Below are positions 1 through 8,382 of a stretch of DNA of 15,835 nucleotides, in pieces. The DNA is taken from contig JAFDCR010000277.1 of NCBI GenBank assembly GCA_019312685.1, positions 1-15,835 on the forward strand, written 5' to 3'. The stretch's first letter is position 1, and each line of letters begins with the position of its first letter. The notes under the pieces were generated by a model. The model saw only the letters and a program-made list of their open reading frames with translations, had not been told where the DNA came from and made no database searches. Made by a program: the position numbers and the translations under genes. The stretch comes from Deltaproteobacteria bacterium (lineage in GTDB: Bacteria; Desulfobacterota; Desulfobulbia; Desulfobulbales; BM004).

Positions 1-2
1 AA

Positions 3-183
3 GGAATGTTGGAATAGTGGAATGATGGAATGGTAAAAAAGATAAATTGCCCGGGGCAAATGACGAACGTAGAAAGTTTGGCAGTCTGTACATTGGAACA
101 TTTTAATGTGATTATACTTAAGAGCCGGAACGTATGGTATGCCCGATACCCATTATTCCATCTTTCCACTACTCCAACACCCC
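3..183. repeat. Imperfect long inverted repeat of GGAAT/ATTCC units
   Basis: The left arm (3-34) is built of short units such as TTGGAATAGTGGAATGATGG. The right arm (152-183) is its reverse complement with 26 of 32 positions matching by my hand alignment. A further ATTCC-like unit follows to about 200. The roughly 117-bp core between the arms contains the near-palindrome TTGCCCGGGGCAA (48-60). The element ends only some 17-30 bp before the rodA start codon, so it makes up the leader of that gene as seen here. It looks like a small dispersed intergenic repeat rather than a gene. The 66-codon open frame across it has no family resemblance that I recognise. Whether it recurs in the genome cannot be seen from this window. 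Confidence 0.6.
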
Positions 184-216
184 AGTACTCCATTATTCAA
201 ACATATAAGATGATAT

Positions 217-1332
217 ATGATTCGAATTGACAGACAGCTGATAAAAAATTTCGACTGGGTCATGCTTATGGCAGTTCTGCTTATTGCTGTAATGGCCCTG
301 GTTAACCTTTACAGTGCAACCTACGCAAGCAGTGCGACGGGAGCTTCTGTGTTCCTGCGCCAGCTTTTCTTTTTCCTGGCAGGTTTATCCTTTATTGTTA
401 TCATTCACCTTTTCGATTACAGGCTTTTGTTGAAATGGAATTATCCGCTTTATGGAATAATTGTCTGCCTCCTTATTGCGGCCCTTTTACTGGGCAGCCA
501 TATAGCCGGGACACAGCGCTGGATAAACCTGGGTTTTTTCAGGCTGCAGCCTTCAGAACCCGCCAAACTGATGCTGGTTATTTCACTGGCCAGCTATTAT
601 TATCGCAAGGATACCGGCAGGGGGTTCACCATCAGGGAACTTCTGGTGCCCATAATGCTGACCGGAGTATTTTTTGTTCTCGTCCTTCAGCAGCCTGATC
701 TCGGGACAGCCCTGATGTTTGCCGGGATCTTTATTTCCATGACCCTGTTTGTGAAGCTGAAATGGTCTTCAATCGCGATTGTTTGCGGGGGATGCGGTAC
801 GGCAATTCCCATTGGCTGGAAGTTTTTTCTCAAACCATACCAGCGGCAGCGCATCCTGACTTTTCTGAATCCAGAGGCTGATCCTGCCAACAGCGGTTAC
901 CATATCACTCAATCCAAAATTGCCGTGGGCAGCGGTCTGAAATTCGGCAAGGGTTATTTGAAGGGCACCCAGGGACACCTGCATTTCCTGCCGGAACGGC
1001 ATACGGATTTTGCCTTTTCAGTCTGGGCTGAGGAGTGGGGTTTTGCCGGATCACTTTTTTTCCTGGCGGTCTATTTTTTCATGATACTCTGGGGGCTCAA
1101 CGTTTGTCTGGTTTCCAGGGACAAGTTCGGTGTGCTACTGGCCTTCGGGATTGTTTCTTTGATTTTCTGGCAGGCGATTATCAATCTGCTTATGGTCATG
1201 GGATTTCTGCCGGTCGTTGGTATTCCCCTGCCACTGTTCAGCTACGGAGGGTCGTCACTTATGACAACACTCATCGGCATCGGCCTTCTGATGAATATCC
1301 GGATGCGGCGGAATCAGGTCAGGAAAGACTGA
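217..1332 (+). CDS. rodA: RodA, SEDS-family peptidoglycan glycosyltransferase
   Basis: This is the inner-membrane SEDS protein that polymerises lipid II into glycan strands for rod-shaped elongation, working with the class B penicillin-binding protein PBP2. The 371 residues match the family length, with about ten hydrophobic segments. SEDS motifs are present: GTQRWI near 98-103, the conserved Glu114 in QPSEPAK, QQPDLGTA near 158-165, and a long loop from YQRQRI (208) to the FLPERHTDF motif, whose Asp264 corresponds to the essential aspartate of the family. GIPLPLFSYGGSS lies near the C-terminus. The short TM spacing and the GIPLPLFSYGG form fit RodA at least as well as FtsW, and no division genes flank it. 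The start at 217 has only a weak purine-rich AAGA upstream. In related bacteria rodA usually follows mrdA/PBP2, which would lie outside the left edge. Confidence 0.93.
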   Translation: MIRIDRQLIKNFDWVMLMAVLLIAVMALVNLYSATYASSATGASVFLRQLFFFLAGLSFIVIIHLFDYRLLLKWNYPLYGIIVCLLIAALLLGSHIAGTQRWINLGFFRLQPSEPAKLMLVISLASYYYRKDTGRGFTIRELLVPIMLTGVFFVLVLQQPDLGTALMFAGIFISMTLFVKLKWSSIAIVCGGCGTAIPIGWKFFLKPYQRQRILTFLNPEADPANSGYHITQSKIAVGSGLKFGKGYLKGTQGHLHFLPERHTDFAFSVWAEEWGFAGSLFFLAVYFFMILWGLNVCLVSRDKFGVLLAFGIVSLIFWQAIINLLMVMGFLPVVGIPLPLFSYGGSSLMTTLIGIGLLMNIRMRRNQVRKD

Positions 1333-1504
1333 AAATTTTTGTGAGAACTTGCTTGTGAGACATACTTACAAATTAAGCAAATAAAAAATGATGTAGTTCT
1401 TAATGATTCTCAGGTTTTTGAGTATTCTTGAAGATTGCTGCTGAACAATAAATATTTGTTTATATCAACATCGGGTTTCATGTCCAGTTATAACTATAAA
1501 TTCA

Positions 1505-1509
1505 AAGGA
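1505..1509 (+). promoter_or_regulatory. Ribosome binding site of the small lipoprotein gene
   Basis: An AAGGA core stands 7 bases before the ATG at 1517. It supports translation of an otherwise unrecognised short gene. Confidence 0.6.
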
Positions 1510-1516
1510 ATAGGAT

Positions 1517-1810
1517 ATGTTTAGACTTATCATATTTATGATAATGCTTGGTTGGGTTTTGGTATTAAGTGGGTGCGCAGCAATTAATAAAGGTCCTAAT
1601 ATTGAAAGAGAATCTGTTAGAAGTTGGGATCATCCAAGAACTAATCCACAACTAGCCGTTGTAAGTGAAAAATGTGAAATTGAGGCTAATAATTTAATGA
1701 ATGGTGACTTTAGAGGTGACTATAGAGCCTGGCGTGCATATTTCAAGCAATGCATGCTAAGAAATGGATACGATGTTGATGTCAACTATGTCGGAATGGA
1801 GCCTGAATAA
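1517..1810 (+). CDS. Small predicted lipoprotein of unknown function
   Basis: A 97-residue protein with a typical lipoprotein signal peptide: a hydrophobic run from residue 3 to 17, then the lipobox L-S-G-C with the lipidated cysteine at residue 20. The predicted mature part is about 78 residues, soluble, with two further cysteines (53 and 79) that could form a disulfide. It ends in a W-R-A-Y-F-K-Q-C-M-x-x-x-G-Y stretch. A C-M-x-x-x-G-Y/W ending is common in small proteobacterial envelope lipoproteins, but I cannot name the family. The start is supported by AAGGA 7 bases upstream and by the signal peptide beginning directly at Met1. The gene and its flanks are visibly richer in A+T than rodA or the gnn/lpx genes, which may mean recent acquisition. 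It stands alone, 184 bp after rodA and convergent with the DUF748 gene. Confidence 0.72.
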   Translation: MFRLIIFMIMLGWVLVLSGCAAINKGPNIERESVRSWDHPRTNPQLAVVSEKCEIEANNLMNGDFRGDYRAWRAYFKQCMLRNGYDVDVNYVGMEPE

Positions 1811-2128
1811 ATTTTTCAATTTCTTCTTTCTAAATCAATTTATACCTACTGACTTTCAATAGTTGCTATACGTTGACACTCGTAATACATTCCTGAATTC
1901 TTAAAGTGTTCAATGGACATCTGCACCAGCAATAAGAAGTTAATCAGCTTTATATAGTTCGTGGCTTTAGATCCGTTTAGTCGTTTTTAATCATTTTGAG
2001 TATGTATTAATTGCCTGAAATCACATAAAGGTGTGAATTACGGCGCAGCTGTGTGAAATGGTGAAAACTGAAAATAATATTTTACCATTGTTTTATAAAA
2101 AAAACTTTTAACGGATGATTGTTTAAAG
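1811..2128. other. AT-rich convergent intergenic region, no feature identified
   Basis: This 318-bp stretch separates the lipoprotein gene from the convergent DUF748 gene. It is AT-rich with runs of A near 2097-2104. I find no convincing intrinsic terminator hairpin with a T-run for either gene, no RNA gene, and no open frame that looks coding. Confidence 0.5.
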
Positions 2129-5100
2129 TTATTTGATAGTCATCTCAACCTGGGGGACGCCGGTTTCTCCCTCTCCTGCCTGCGGTTCTAAGATGAACAG
2201 CCTTTCCGGTTCTATCCCGCCGGTTTCCACCAGATATGACTTTACGGCGTTTGCCCGTTGAATGGCCAGCAGTCGCAGGTCATCATCAGTAACAGTGATG
2301 TTGTCGCGCAGCAGCTTTTCCATTTCTGCAGGCGGCAGTCTCTTGGTAAAGCCGAGAGCGTTTTTCGGTTTCTGAAAGGTTGCCGCCTTGTAGGCTTTTT
2401 TAAGATAGGTTTTATACTCTTCAGGTTCAACGGTTATTTCAGCGAGAGATGCGGTTTCCCCTTTTTTCTTTGTCACTTCCTTGAATTTTTCATTTTTCAG
2501 CAGCCGGGCAAACTCCATTTCATGCAGCACCTTTCTTTCCTCCTCTGCATTGAAACCGCCCTTGATGTCCATTTTCAGGCCGGGCCTGTCGTAAAGAACC
2601 TTGGCAATGGTCTCGAGTTTTTTGACATATTCCTCCCCGATCAGCGAACTGCCGGAGGTAAAATCAAGATGCTGCAGATCCTCTCCTTCAGGAATGAGAG
2701 CGCCAAGGAGTGCAAAAGGCGACGTCGCCGCCTTGGCGATCAGGTTGATGATAGCCTTGAATACAATGCCACCGATACTGAATTCAGGATCGTCAAGGTC
2801 ACCTTTTACCGGGACGTTTAAGGTTATTTCGCCTTTGCGGTTCTTGAGCAGGGAAATGGCCAGATTGATGGGCAGGCTGATGGCATCAGGGCTGTCAACA
2901 CTATCTCCCAGGGTGAATTGATCAAGAAAAGCCTCGTTTTTGCCATGTATCTTGCTTCCTTCAACCAGGTATTTCAGATCCAGGCTGAGTTTGCCTTTGG
3001 CAACTGTGTATCCGATAAATTTTCCTGTATAGGGTGAAGTGGGACTTAATTCAATGTCTTTGAAATCAACAACCAGGTCGGCAAAAAGTTCCTCGCTCAG
3101 CGGATTAATCCTGCCGGAGATGCTCAACGGAGCATGCTGGTCGAGTCTGCTGCTGATATTTACTTCTCCCATCACCCCGGTCTGGGACGAAAGGCCGGTG
3201 ATTGTCCCTGATATTTCAGACAGACTGGTGGAATAATGCGGTGTTATGTTGCGGTCCAGGAAGTCAAACTGTCCGTTTTTAAGTGAAACGGTGCCAATTT
3301 CAACCAGAAGGGATTTTTCGCCTTCTCCGGTCGACTCCGAAGCATTTTTCCCGAGCTGAGCAGTTGTTTCCGGATTGTCGGTCTCTTTGAGAACGGCTTT
3401 CAGATTTACGGCGCCGTCTTCAAACACGACAATCTTATTATAAAAATCAAGCCAGCTGATTTCCCTGATCCGTAAGGCGGAACGCTCGGAGTCATAATCA
3501 ATTTCCGTCAAACTCAGATCTTTCCACTTGAGAAATTCCTCACCAACAACCGGATCAAAGGATGAAAGATCCGCAACTCCGGCGTTTCCCTGAAACAGGA
3601 TCGACAATTTATTACTGTCGTCGGACGTTATCTTGAGTTGTCCATCGGCTGATACGACGCCCTCACTGATAACCAGGTTGACCTTGTCGCTGAAGTAAGG
3701 TTGGAGGGTCTTAACCGGCAGCGCAGCAAGCTTGGGTACCAAGGCAGCTGACAGCGGTTTTATGCCGAGCTTTCCTTTTACAGAGACGTCTGACTTCTTG
3801 TCAATGCGCAGACCGAGATCAACAGTGCCTTTCATGTTATCAATGGTTGAGATGTCTGCAGCCGCCAGCCTGATTTTATCGACAATTATAGTTGTGGGTT
3901 CTGATGGGACATTATCCTGGAAAATTATACTGAAGCCGTTGATCTCACTCTTTTGCAGTATCGCTGTCCACTCTTCAGAAGGAGCAGCTCCAGCGGCTTC
4001 CGGTTTCGAATCCTGTGGTGCCGGCTTTAAAAGCTGGTTCAGATTAACGGTGCCGTCTTGCTGCCGCACCAGGCGCAGCTCGCTGTCATTGCCTGAGAAA
4101 TTCCCGATAACTATCCGGCGGTCGGTCATATCAATAGAACTTTCCGTTATCGATAATGATGGGACCGTGAGGAGATTGGCGCCTTCTTTGTTGTTGATTG
4201 CAAGAGATGTAAGTTGGACACTGATATTATCGGCTTGTATTATTCCGGTCTCATCCGGTTTGGAATAGTGCAGGTCTGCAGCCAGGTCGAGGCGGCCGTT
4301 TTTGACCTGCGGTGTAATAAAGTCGGCATAGTATGGCCTGAATCTGGGTGCCTGCAGATTTTGAAGGGCAACATGCAGTTGAGTCGCCATGGGATACAGG
4401 CTCAATTTGCCATTTATGACAACCGATTCTTCAGCTTCAGACTGCAGTGCAATATTATATGTTGCCTGAGCATCTTCCAGGGTGGATAGATTTGAAATTT
4501 TTATTTCCACAGGGTCGAGCGTAGTGGTAAACGGCTCGTTGTTTGCCCGGTCTTCAAAATGAACCGTGCCGCTGTTTATGACAATTTCATCTACTACCAG
4601 TTTAAGAGAAGTTTCCCGGTCTGTTTCAGATTCAGGTGTTTCTGATTTTTGGGTTTCAGGTAGAAAAGCCAGAGGCAAGACGGAACCATCGTTTCTGCGG
4701 CGCAGCAGAAATTCCGGCCCGCTTATTGTTATGCTTGATAAATGGAAATTCTGCTCAAGAGGTTTTGCCTCAAGTAACTTTATATCGAATTTCGGGATTG
4801 TCAGATAGCTTTCTCCCTCGATCTCTGCAACATCTATCCCGTGCAGGGAAAATTTACCGTTCAGGGTCAATGCCGGTATATTGCCCGGCTGCATTTCAAA
4901 GCCCAGGACAGCCGTTATATCGAGCTGCCCTGATTTTAGAGTCAAATCACCCGCACTTGGAAAGTATGCCAGGTATTCAGGGATGTTAAGCTTGTCGGCC
5001 TGGATGTTAAAAACCGTGCGGCGGGTTTCATGGAACGGGATGGTTTTACCGGTTAATTTTACCGGCGTATCATTGATGATGGCCGAGAAAGCCGGTTTGA

Positions 5101-5710
5101 CGTTTATTTCAATCTCATGCAGGATATTGGAAAGGTATGGCACCGCAATATCAAAATTTGTGATCCTGTGGGTTCTGTCTTTCGGCTCATCGGTAAAAAC
5201 GACTGAACCATTCTTGATTTCAATATTGTTGAGTGAAAAAAGTACGGGTTTTGCTTCTGTTTTTTTCTTTTGCTTCGGGACTGCACCAATATCTGAGAAG
5301 TTATACGTTAAATCTTCATACCGGGTGAGATTGGCCCGCGGCCTTGATAAAGTTATTGTCCTGATTACCAGGGCTCTTTTGAGGACGGAGATTGCTTCAA
5401 GGTCGATAAACAACTGATCAAAGGCTACAAATTCATCATTCTGGTCACGGTTCTTCACCAGAAAATCATTAACGGAAATTTTCAGCAGGTATGGATTAAA
5501 CTGGATGGCTTTAATGGAAACCGGGCGTTTGAGGTTCTCAGAGAGTCTTTTTTCAAGGGTGTTTTTTAAGACATTAGGCAGGACAATGAAGCCGATAACA
5601 GAATAAAGAAGAAAAGTAATTGCTATGCCAATGAGGATTTTCTGGTGCCTGCTCATACCACTCATTTTACGACCTTCAGGCTTGCCCTTTTGTTTCATGC
5701 GCTGCTCCAT
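2129..5710 (-). CDS. AsmA-like DUF748 envelope protein, 1193 aa
   Basis: A very large protein with one N-terminal membrane anchor (about 25-45) and a short basic cytoplasmic head (RMKQKGKPEGRK). The remainder is a long region of repeated beta-strand modules of the AsmA/DUF748 type, for example phrases like IEIKNGSVVFTDEP, IVINSGTVHFEDRA and VSLKNGQFDFLDRN. These recur every few hundred residues and are the family hallmark. The last 50 residues (LLAIQRANAVKSYL, then GIEPERLFIL, about 1147-1176) resemble the end of an OmpA-like domain. AsmA-superfamily proteins form long hydrophobic grooves between inner and outer membranes and are linked to phospholipid transport. That role here is inference. 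Met1 is used; Met16 or Met19 are also possible, and AAGGT before Met16 is a plausible ribosome site. A MITE-like element ends 30 bp upstream of Met1. It is likely co-directional with hemH. Confidence 0.85.
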   Translation of the reverse strand: MEQRMKQKGKPEGRKMSGMSRHQKILIGIAITFLLYSVIGFIVLPNVLKNTLEKRLSENLKRPVSIKAIQFNPYLLKISVNDFLVKNRDQNDEFVAFDQLFIDLEAISVLKRALVIRTITLSRPRANLTRYEDLTYNFSDIGAVPKQKKKTEAKPVLFSLNNIEIKNGSVVFTDEPKDRTHRITNFDIAVPYLSNILHEIEINVKPAFSAIINDTPVKLTGKTIPFHETRRTVFNIQADKLNIPEYLAYFPSAGDLTLKSGQLDITAVLGFEMQPGNIPALTLNGKFSLHGIDVAEIEGESYLTIPKFDIKLLEAKPLEQNFHLSSITISGPEFLLRRRNDGSVLPLAFLPETQKSETPESETDRETSLKLVVDEIVINSGTVHFEDRANNEPFTTTLDPVEIKISNLSTLEDAQATYNIALQSEAEESVVINGKLSLYPMATQLHVALQNLQAPRFRPYYADFITPQVKNGRLDLAADLHYSKPDETGIIQADNISVQLTSLAINNKEGANLLTVPSLSITESSIDMTDRRIVIGNFSGNDSELRLVRQQDGTVNLNQLLKPAPQDSKPEAAGAAPSEEWTAILQKSEINGFSIIFQDNVPSEPTTIIVDKIRLAAADISTIDNMKGTVDLGLRIDKKSDVSVKGKLGIKPLSAALVPKLAALPVKTLQPYFSDKVNLVISEGVVSADGQLKITSDDSNKLSILFQGNAGVADLSSFDPVVGEEFLKWKDLSLTEIDYDSERSALRIREISWLDFYNKIVVFEDGAVNLKAVLKETDNPETTAQLGKNASESTGEGEKSLLVEIGTVSLKNGQFDFLDRNITPHYSTSLSEISGTITGLSSQTGVMGEVNISSRLDQHAPLSISGRINPLSEELFADLVVDFKDIELSPTSPYTGKFIGYTVAKGKLSLDLKYLVEGSKIHGKNEAFLDQFTLGDSVDSPDAISLPINLAISLLKNRKGEITLNVPVKGDLDDPEFSIGGIVFKAIINLIAKAATSPFALLGALIPEGEDLQHLDFTSGSSLIGEEYVKKLETIAKVLYDRPGLKMDIKGGFNAEEERKVLHEMEFARLLKNEKFKEVTKKKGETASLAEITVEPEEYKTYLKKAYKAATFQKPKNALGFTKRLPPAEMEKLLRDNITVTDDDLRLLAIQRANAVKSYLVETGGIEPERLFILEPQAGEGETGVPQVEMTIK

Positions 5711-5736
5711 CTGGTCTTCAATTTATTTTTGTTTAC

Positions 5737-5921
5737 ATGAGAGCCTCTTGCAAAATGAACATTTACTCCGATCAGCTAAACATCCCCTGTGCTGTGTCTT
5801 CAAGTTAAAACCGTCCTCACCGTAGCGCTGCTACGCCTCCGGGCGCTTTCAACTTTTATCCTTGAACAGGAAATTTTCCTCTCGATCTCGCAACAACGTT
5901 CATTTTGCAAGAGGCTCATGA
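5737..5921. mobile_element. MITE-like element with perfect 20-bp terminal inverted repeats
   Basis: The element spans 5741-5917 (177 bp). Its ends are perfect inverted repeats: GAGCCTCTTGCAAAATGAAC at 5741-5760 and the reverse complement at 5898-5917. It is bracketed by a direct repeat ATGA (5737-5740 and 5918-5921), which fits a 4-bp target-site duplication. Inside is a perfect hairpin CGTAGC-GCT-GCTACG (5821-5835). No transposase frame is present, so it would be a non-autonomous element mobilised in trans. The end sequence is loosely like the GAG...TTGCAAAA ends of some IS5-related elements, but that link is weak inference. It lies between hemH and the DUF748 gene and may supply or interrupt the promoter or terminator there. 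Confidence 0.8.
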
Positions 5922-5954
5922 ACTGAGTACAACGCCTATTGCAGGTAATTAATG

Positions 5955-6935
5955 TTACCATCGAAGCTCCTTGGTTTTTTTCAGAACCAGTTCCTTTAAT
6001 GCCTCAATAAACTCGGGCATGCAGTTCAAAGACTCGGTTCTTACCAGCCTGATCTCCAGATCCCGGGCCATATCATGATAGAGCATATCAATTTCATACA
6101 GGGTTTCAACATGATCCGACACAAAGGAGATCGGTACCATCAGGACGTTTTTGCAACCGTTTTTAGCAAGTTTTTCCAAGACATCAGGAGGTGATGGCGA
6201 CAGCCATTCCACCGGTCCGCTGCGGCTCTGGAAGCACAATATCCCCTCCATTGCCGTAATCGATTCAACCGCATGGATTGTCTGTTTAAGGTGTTCAACA
6301 TAGGGATCGCCTTCCTCGATGAATTTAACCGGTAGGCTGTGGGCGCTGTATACGACCTGCGGTTTTATTCCGCCAAACTGCTCTGCGCCTCTTTTTATGG
6401 TTGTTGCCAGGGCACTGATATATTCCGGCTGCACCGGCCAGGACTCTATGGTGGAAATTTCAAAGGCCGGCAGGAATGAGCGGCTGGCCTGAGCTAGGTC
6501 GGCTGTGGAGGAACCGGTCGTGGCCCTGGAATAGTGAGGATAAAGGGGAAGGGCAATAACACGTTTTATGCCCTCCTTCTGCAGTTGTGTCAGGGTTTCC
6601 TGTGCCGTTGGGTGCCAGTAGCGCATGGCCACATAAACCTTGAATGATTCCGATGAGGCCAGTTCTTTTTCAAGTGCTTCGGCCTGCTCGGCGGTAATTC
6701 TGCCAAGCGGTGAACCGCCGCCGATCTTGGCATATGCCTTGGAACTCTTCGGGGCACGCCGCCAGGAGATAAGACGGGCAATGATCTTCTGCATAAAAGC
6801 CGGACCGAGGCGGATAATCATCCTGTCGGAAAAGAGATTGTAGAGAAAAGGCTCCACATCCTCCAAGCCTTCCGGCCCGCCAAGGTTCAGGAGAACAACA
6901 GCAATTTTTTCCAGAGGGTTGTATTTTTGTGCCAT
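5955..6935 (-). CDS. hemH: Ferrochelatase (HemH)
   Basis: Inserts ferrous iron into the porphyrin ring in the last step of heme b synthesis; cytoplasmic or peripheral to the inner membrane. The 326 residues are close to the usual bacterial length. Visible motifs are LLNLGGP at 15-21, IGGGSPL at 71-77, LPLYPHYS at 129-136, the family signature VVYSAHSLP with metal-binding His199 followed by EEGDPY, FQSRSGP near 235-241, and ISFVSDHVETLYEID with catalytic Glu277. The N-terminal LNLGGP form is that of protoporphyrin-type enzymes and not the actinobacterial/firmicute coproporphyrin type (inference). The start is firm: AAGGGGAG lies just before the ATG. No other heme gene is adjacent. It is upstream of, and on the same strand as, the DUF748 gene, with 244 bp and a MITE-like element between them. 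Confidence 0.96.
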   Translation of the reverse strand: MAQKYNPLEKIAVVLLNLGGPEGLEDVEPFLYNLFSDRMIIRLGPAFMQKIIARLISWRRAPKSSKAYAKIGGGSPLGRITAEQAEALEKELASSESFKVYVAMRYWHPTAQETLTQLQKEGIKRVIALPLYPHYSRATTGSSTADLAQASRSFLPAFEISTIESWPVQPEYISALATTIKRGAEQFGGIKPQVVYSAHSLPVKFIEEGDPYVEHLKQTIHAVESITAMEGILCFQSRSGPVEWLSPSPPDVLEKLAKNGCKNVLMVPISFVSDHVETLYEIDMLYHDMARDLEIRLVRTESLNCMPEFIEALKELVLKKTKELRW

Positions 6936-7289
6936 AAACTCCCCTTATATAAGGAAAACCGCTAATGAATAACGTCGACTTATTATTTAGTTGAATATGT
7001 CATAATTTGCAGGATTTATTTATATTACCACCAACATATGTAATACTCATCAACAATTTGCCAATTCAAAACGCACCTGTTACTATCCGTCATGCTCTGG
7101 CGTAAACTATATATATTCTTCCATTATTATTGGAAAAATATTACCTGGGAGCCTGTCATACTTTACAGAAGTCCTCCCCAAAAAAGATTAACTGTATTAT
7201 TTTAACAAACTTCAAAGATAAAATTATCAGTATCTGCTATACGTTATAAAATATTTATTAATGAGCGCTAAAGCCAGTTTTTCTGAATT
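6936..7289. other. Divergent intergenic region between hemH and the channel gene
   Basis: This 354-bp AT-rich stretch must carry the promoters of both divergent genes. A TATAAA at about 7245 could be part of a -10 element for the plus-strand gene, but I see no matching -35 box. I find no RNA gene, no riboswitch-like structure and no likely small gene. Confidence 0.45.
6939..6946 (-). promoter_or_regulatory. Strong ribosome binding site of hemH
   Basis: On the minus strand AAGGGGAG precedes the hemH ATG by 3 bases. It fixes the start codon used. Confidence 0.65.
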
Positions 7290-8327
7290 ATGAAAAGAAA
7301 TCTGATCACTGCAGGTACCTTCCTCATCGCAATCATCTGCATGGGAACCATGGGCTATTATAGTTTAGCATACCTGTCCCTTGGAAGCTCGTCATGGAGC
7401 ATATCGGATTGTTTTTATATGACAATAATCACCCTTACCACTGTTGGTTTCGGTGAAGTTATTGATGTGGCCAGTGTGCCGGGTGCCAGATTTTTTACCG
7501 TATTCATTCTGGTATGCGGACTTGGGGTGTCGGCATATTTCATATCAACTCTGACGGCATTTCTGGTTGAAGGCGAGCTTGAAAATCTTTTTTGGAGGAA
7601 GAGGATGCGCAAGGAAATTGATAAACTGTCCAATCATGTAATCCTGTGCGGGGGTGGACGTGTTGGTCATTATATTCTTGAAGAATTGAAACTCAGCGGC
7701 CTGGACTTCGTCTTGCTCGAGGGGAGTGAAGAGAGAATCCTTGAACTGCAGGAAAGGTATGGTGAGTTCCCTGCCTTTGTAGGTGATGCGACCCACGATG
7801 AAGACCTGAAGAGTGTGGGAATTGAAAAGGCCTCGGGAATCATTTCCGCCCTGGATGACGATAAGGACAATCTTTGTGTCGTTGTGACCTGCCGGCAGTT
7901 AAACCGAAAGCTGAGGGTAATAACACGCTGCAGAGAGGGAGAATTCAGCAGCAAACTGAAACTCCTCGGTGCGGATGTGGTGATGCCCAACTTTATCGGC
8001 GGTCTCCGCATGGCATCGCAGATGGTTCGACCGAAAACAGTCCACTACCTTGATATTATGCTGCGTGACAAGAAAAATATCGTCCGAATTGAGGATGTCA
8101 CGGTTACGGAAAAATCGAACCTGGCAGGCAAGGAAATTTCGAGCATCAATTTCAAGGAGTACGGCAATCTCCTATTGCTCGCGGTTATGAAAAAAGGGAC
8201 AGGACAGATCGCCTACAATCCTGACCAGACATATTGTCTGCAAAGCGGTGATACCATGGTTTTTCAGGCGGAATTGGATGCGCTCCGGAAATTATGCAAA
8301 AAATATTCGCTTATAGGGATGGATTAA
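7290..8327 (+). CDS. MthK-like 2-TM potassium channel with RCK (TrkA-N/TrkA-C) domain
   Basis: A 345-residue inner-membrane potassium channel subunit. TM1 is at about 6-28, then a pore helix and the selectivity filter TTVGFGE (50-56; TVGYGD in MthK), and TM2 at about 66-92. A charged linker (ELENLFWRKRMRKEIDK) leads into a cytoplasmic RCK_N domain. RCK_N has a dinucleotide-type loop CGGGRVG (120-126), an acidic residue at the end of the second strand (Glu144), and VGDATHDEDL. The RCK_C part occupies about 255-340. Such channels open on ligand or ion binding to an RCK gating ring. An in-frame stop lies 6 bases before ATG 7290, so this is the first possible ATG, yet no Shine-Dalgarno is visible there. 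In contrast, Met106 has a very strong one (separate entry). polA follows after 55 bp on the same strand. Confidence 0.9.
   Translation: MKRNLITAGTFLIAIICMGTMGYYSLAYLSLGSSSWSISDCFYMTIITLTTVGFGEVIDVASVPGARFFTVFILVCGLGVSAYFISTLTAFLVEGELENLFWRKRMRKEIDKLSNHVILCGGGRVGHYILEELKLSGLDFVLLEGSEERILELQERYGEFPAFVGDATHDEDLKSVGIEKASGIISALDDDKDNLCVVVTCRQLNRKLRVITRCREGEFSSKLKLLGADVVMPNFIGGLRMASQMVRPKTVHYLDIMLRDKKNIVRIEDVTVTEKSNLAGKEISSINFKEYGNLLLLAVMKKGTGQIAYNPDQTYCLQSGDTMVFQAELDALRKLCKKYSLIGMD
7594..7607 (+). promoter_or_regulatory. Strong internal ribosome binding site and ATG before the RCK domain
   Basis: GGAGG at 7594-7598 stands 6 bases before an in-frame ATG at 7605, which is codon 106 of the channel gene, in the linker between TM2 and the RCK domain. 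Initiation here would yield a soluble RCK protein of 240 residues. MthK of Methanothermobacter makes its free RCK subunits from an internal start (Met107) at the same structural position. The site is seen directly; its use is inferred. Confidence 0.6.
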
Positions 8328-8382
8328 AAAGAAAACGTCAGTCGGATTTGCCAATTAACCAACCAGTTGAGACTATCCCTCC

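Noticed and set aside
1..200. Possible CRISPR array in the repeated ATTCC/GGAAT units
   Set aside because: Units are short, degenerate and without constant repeats or unique spacers; the two arms are inverted, not direct.
30..230. 66-codon open frame before rodA
   Set aside because: It runs across the inverted repeat, overlaps the rodA start and has no recognisable protein character.
7230..7289. Promoter for the potassium channel gene around TATAAA at about 7245
   Set aside because: No -35 element at standard spacing; in such AT-rich DNA a lone -10 match is weak.
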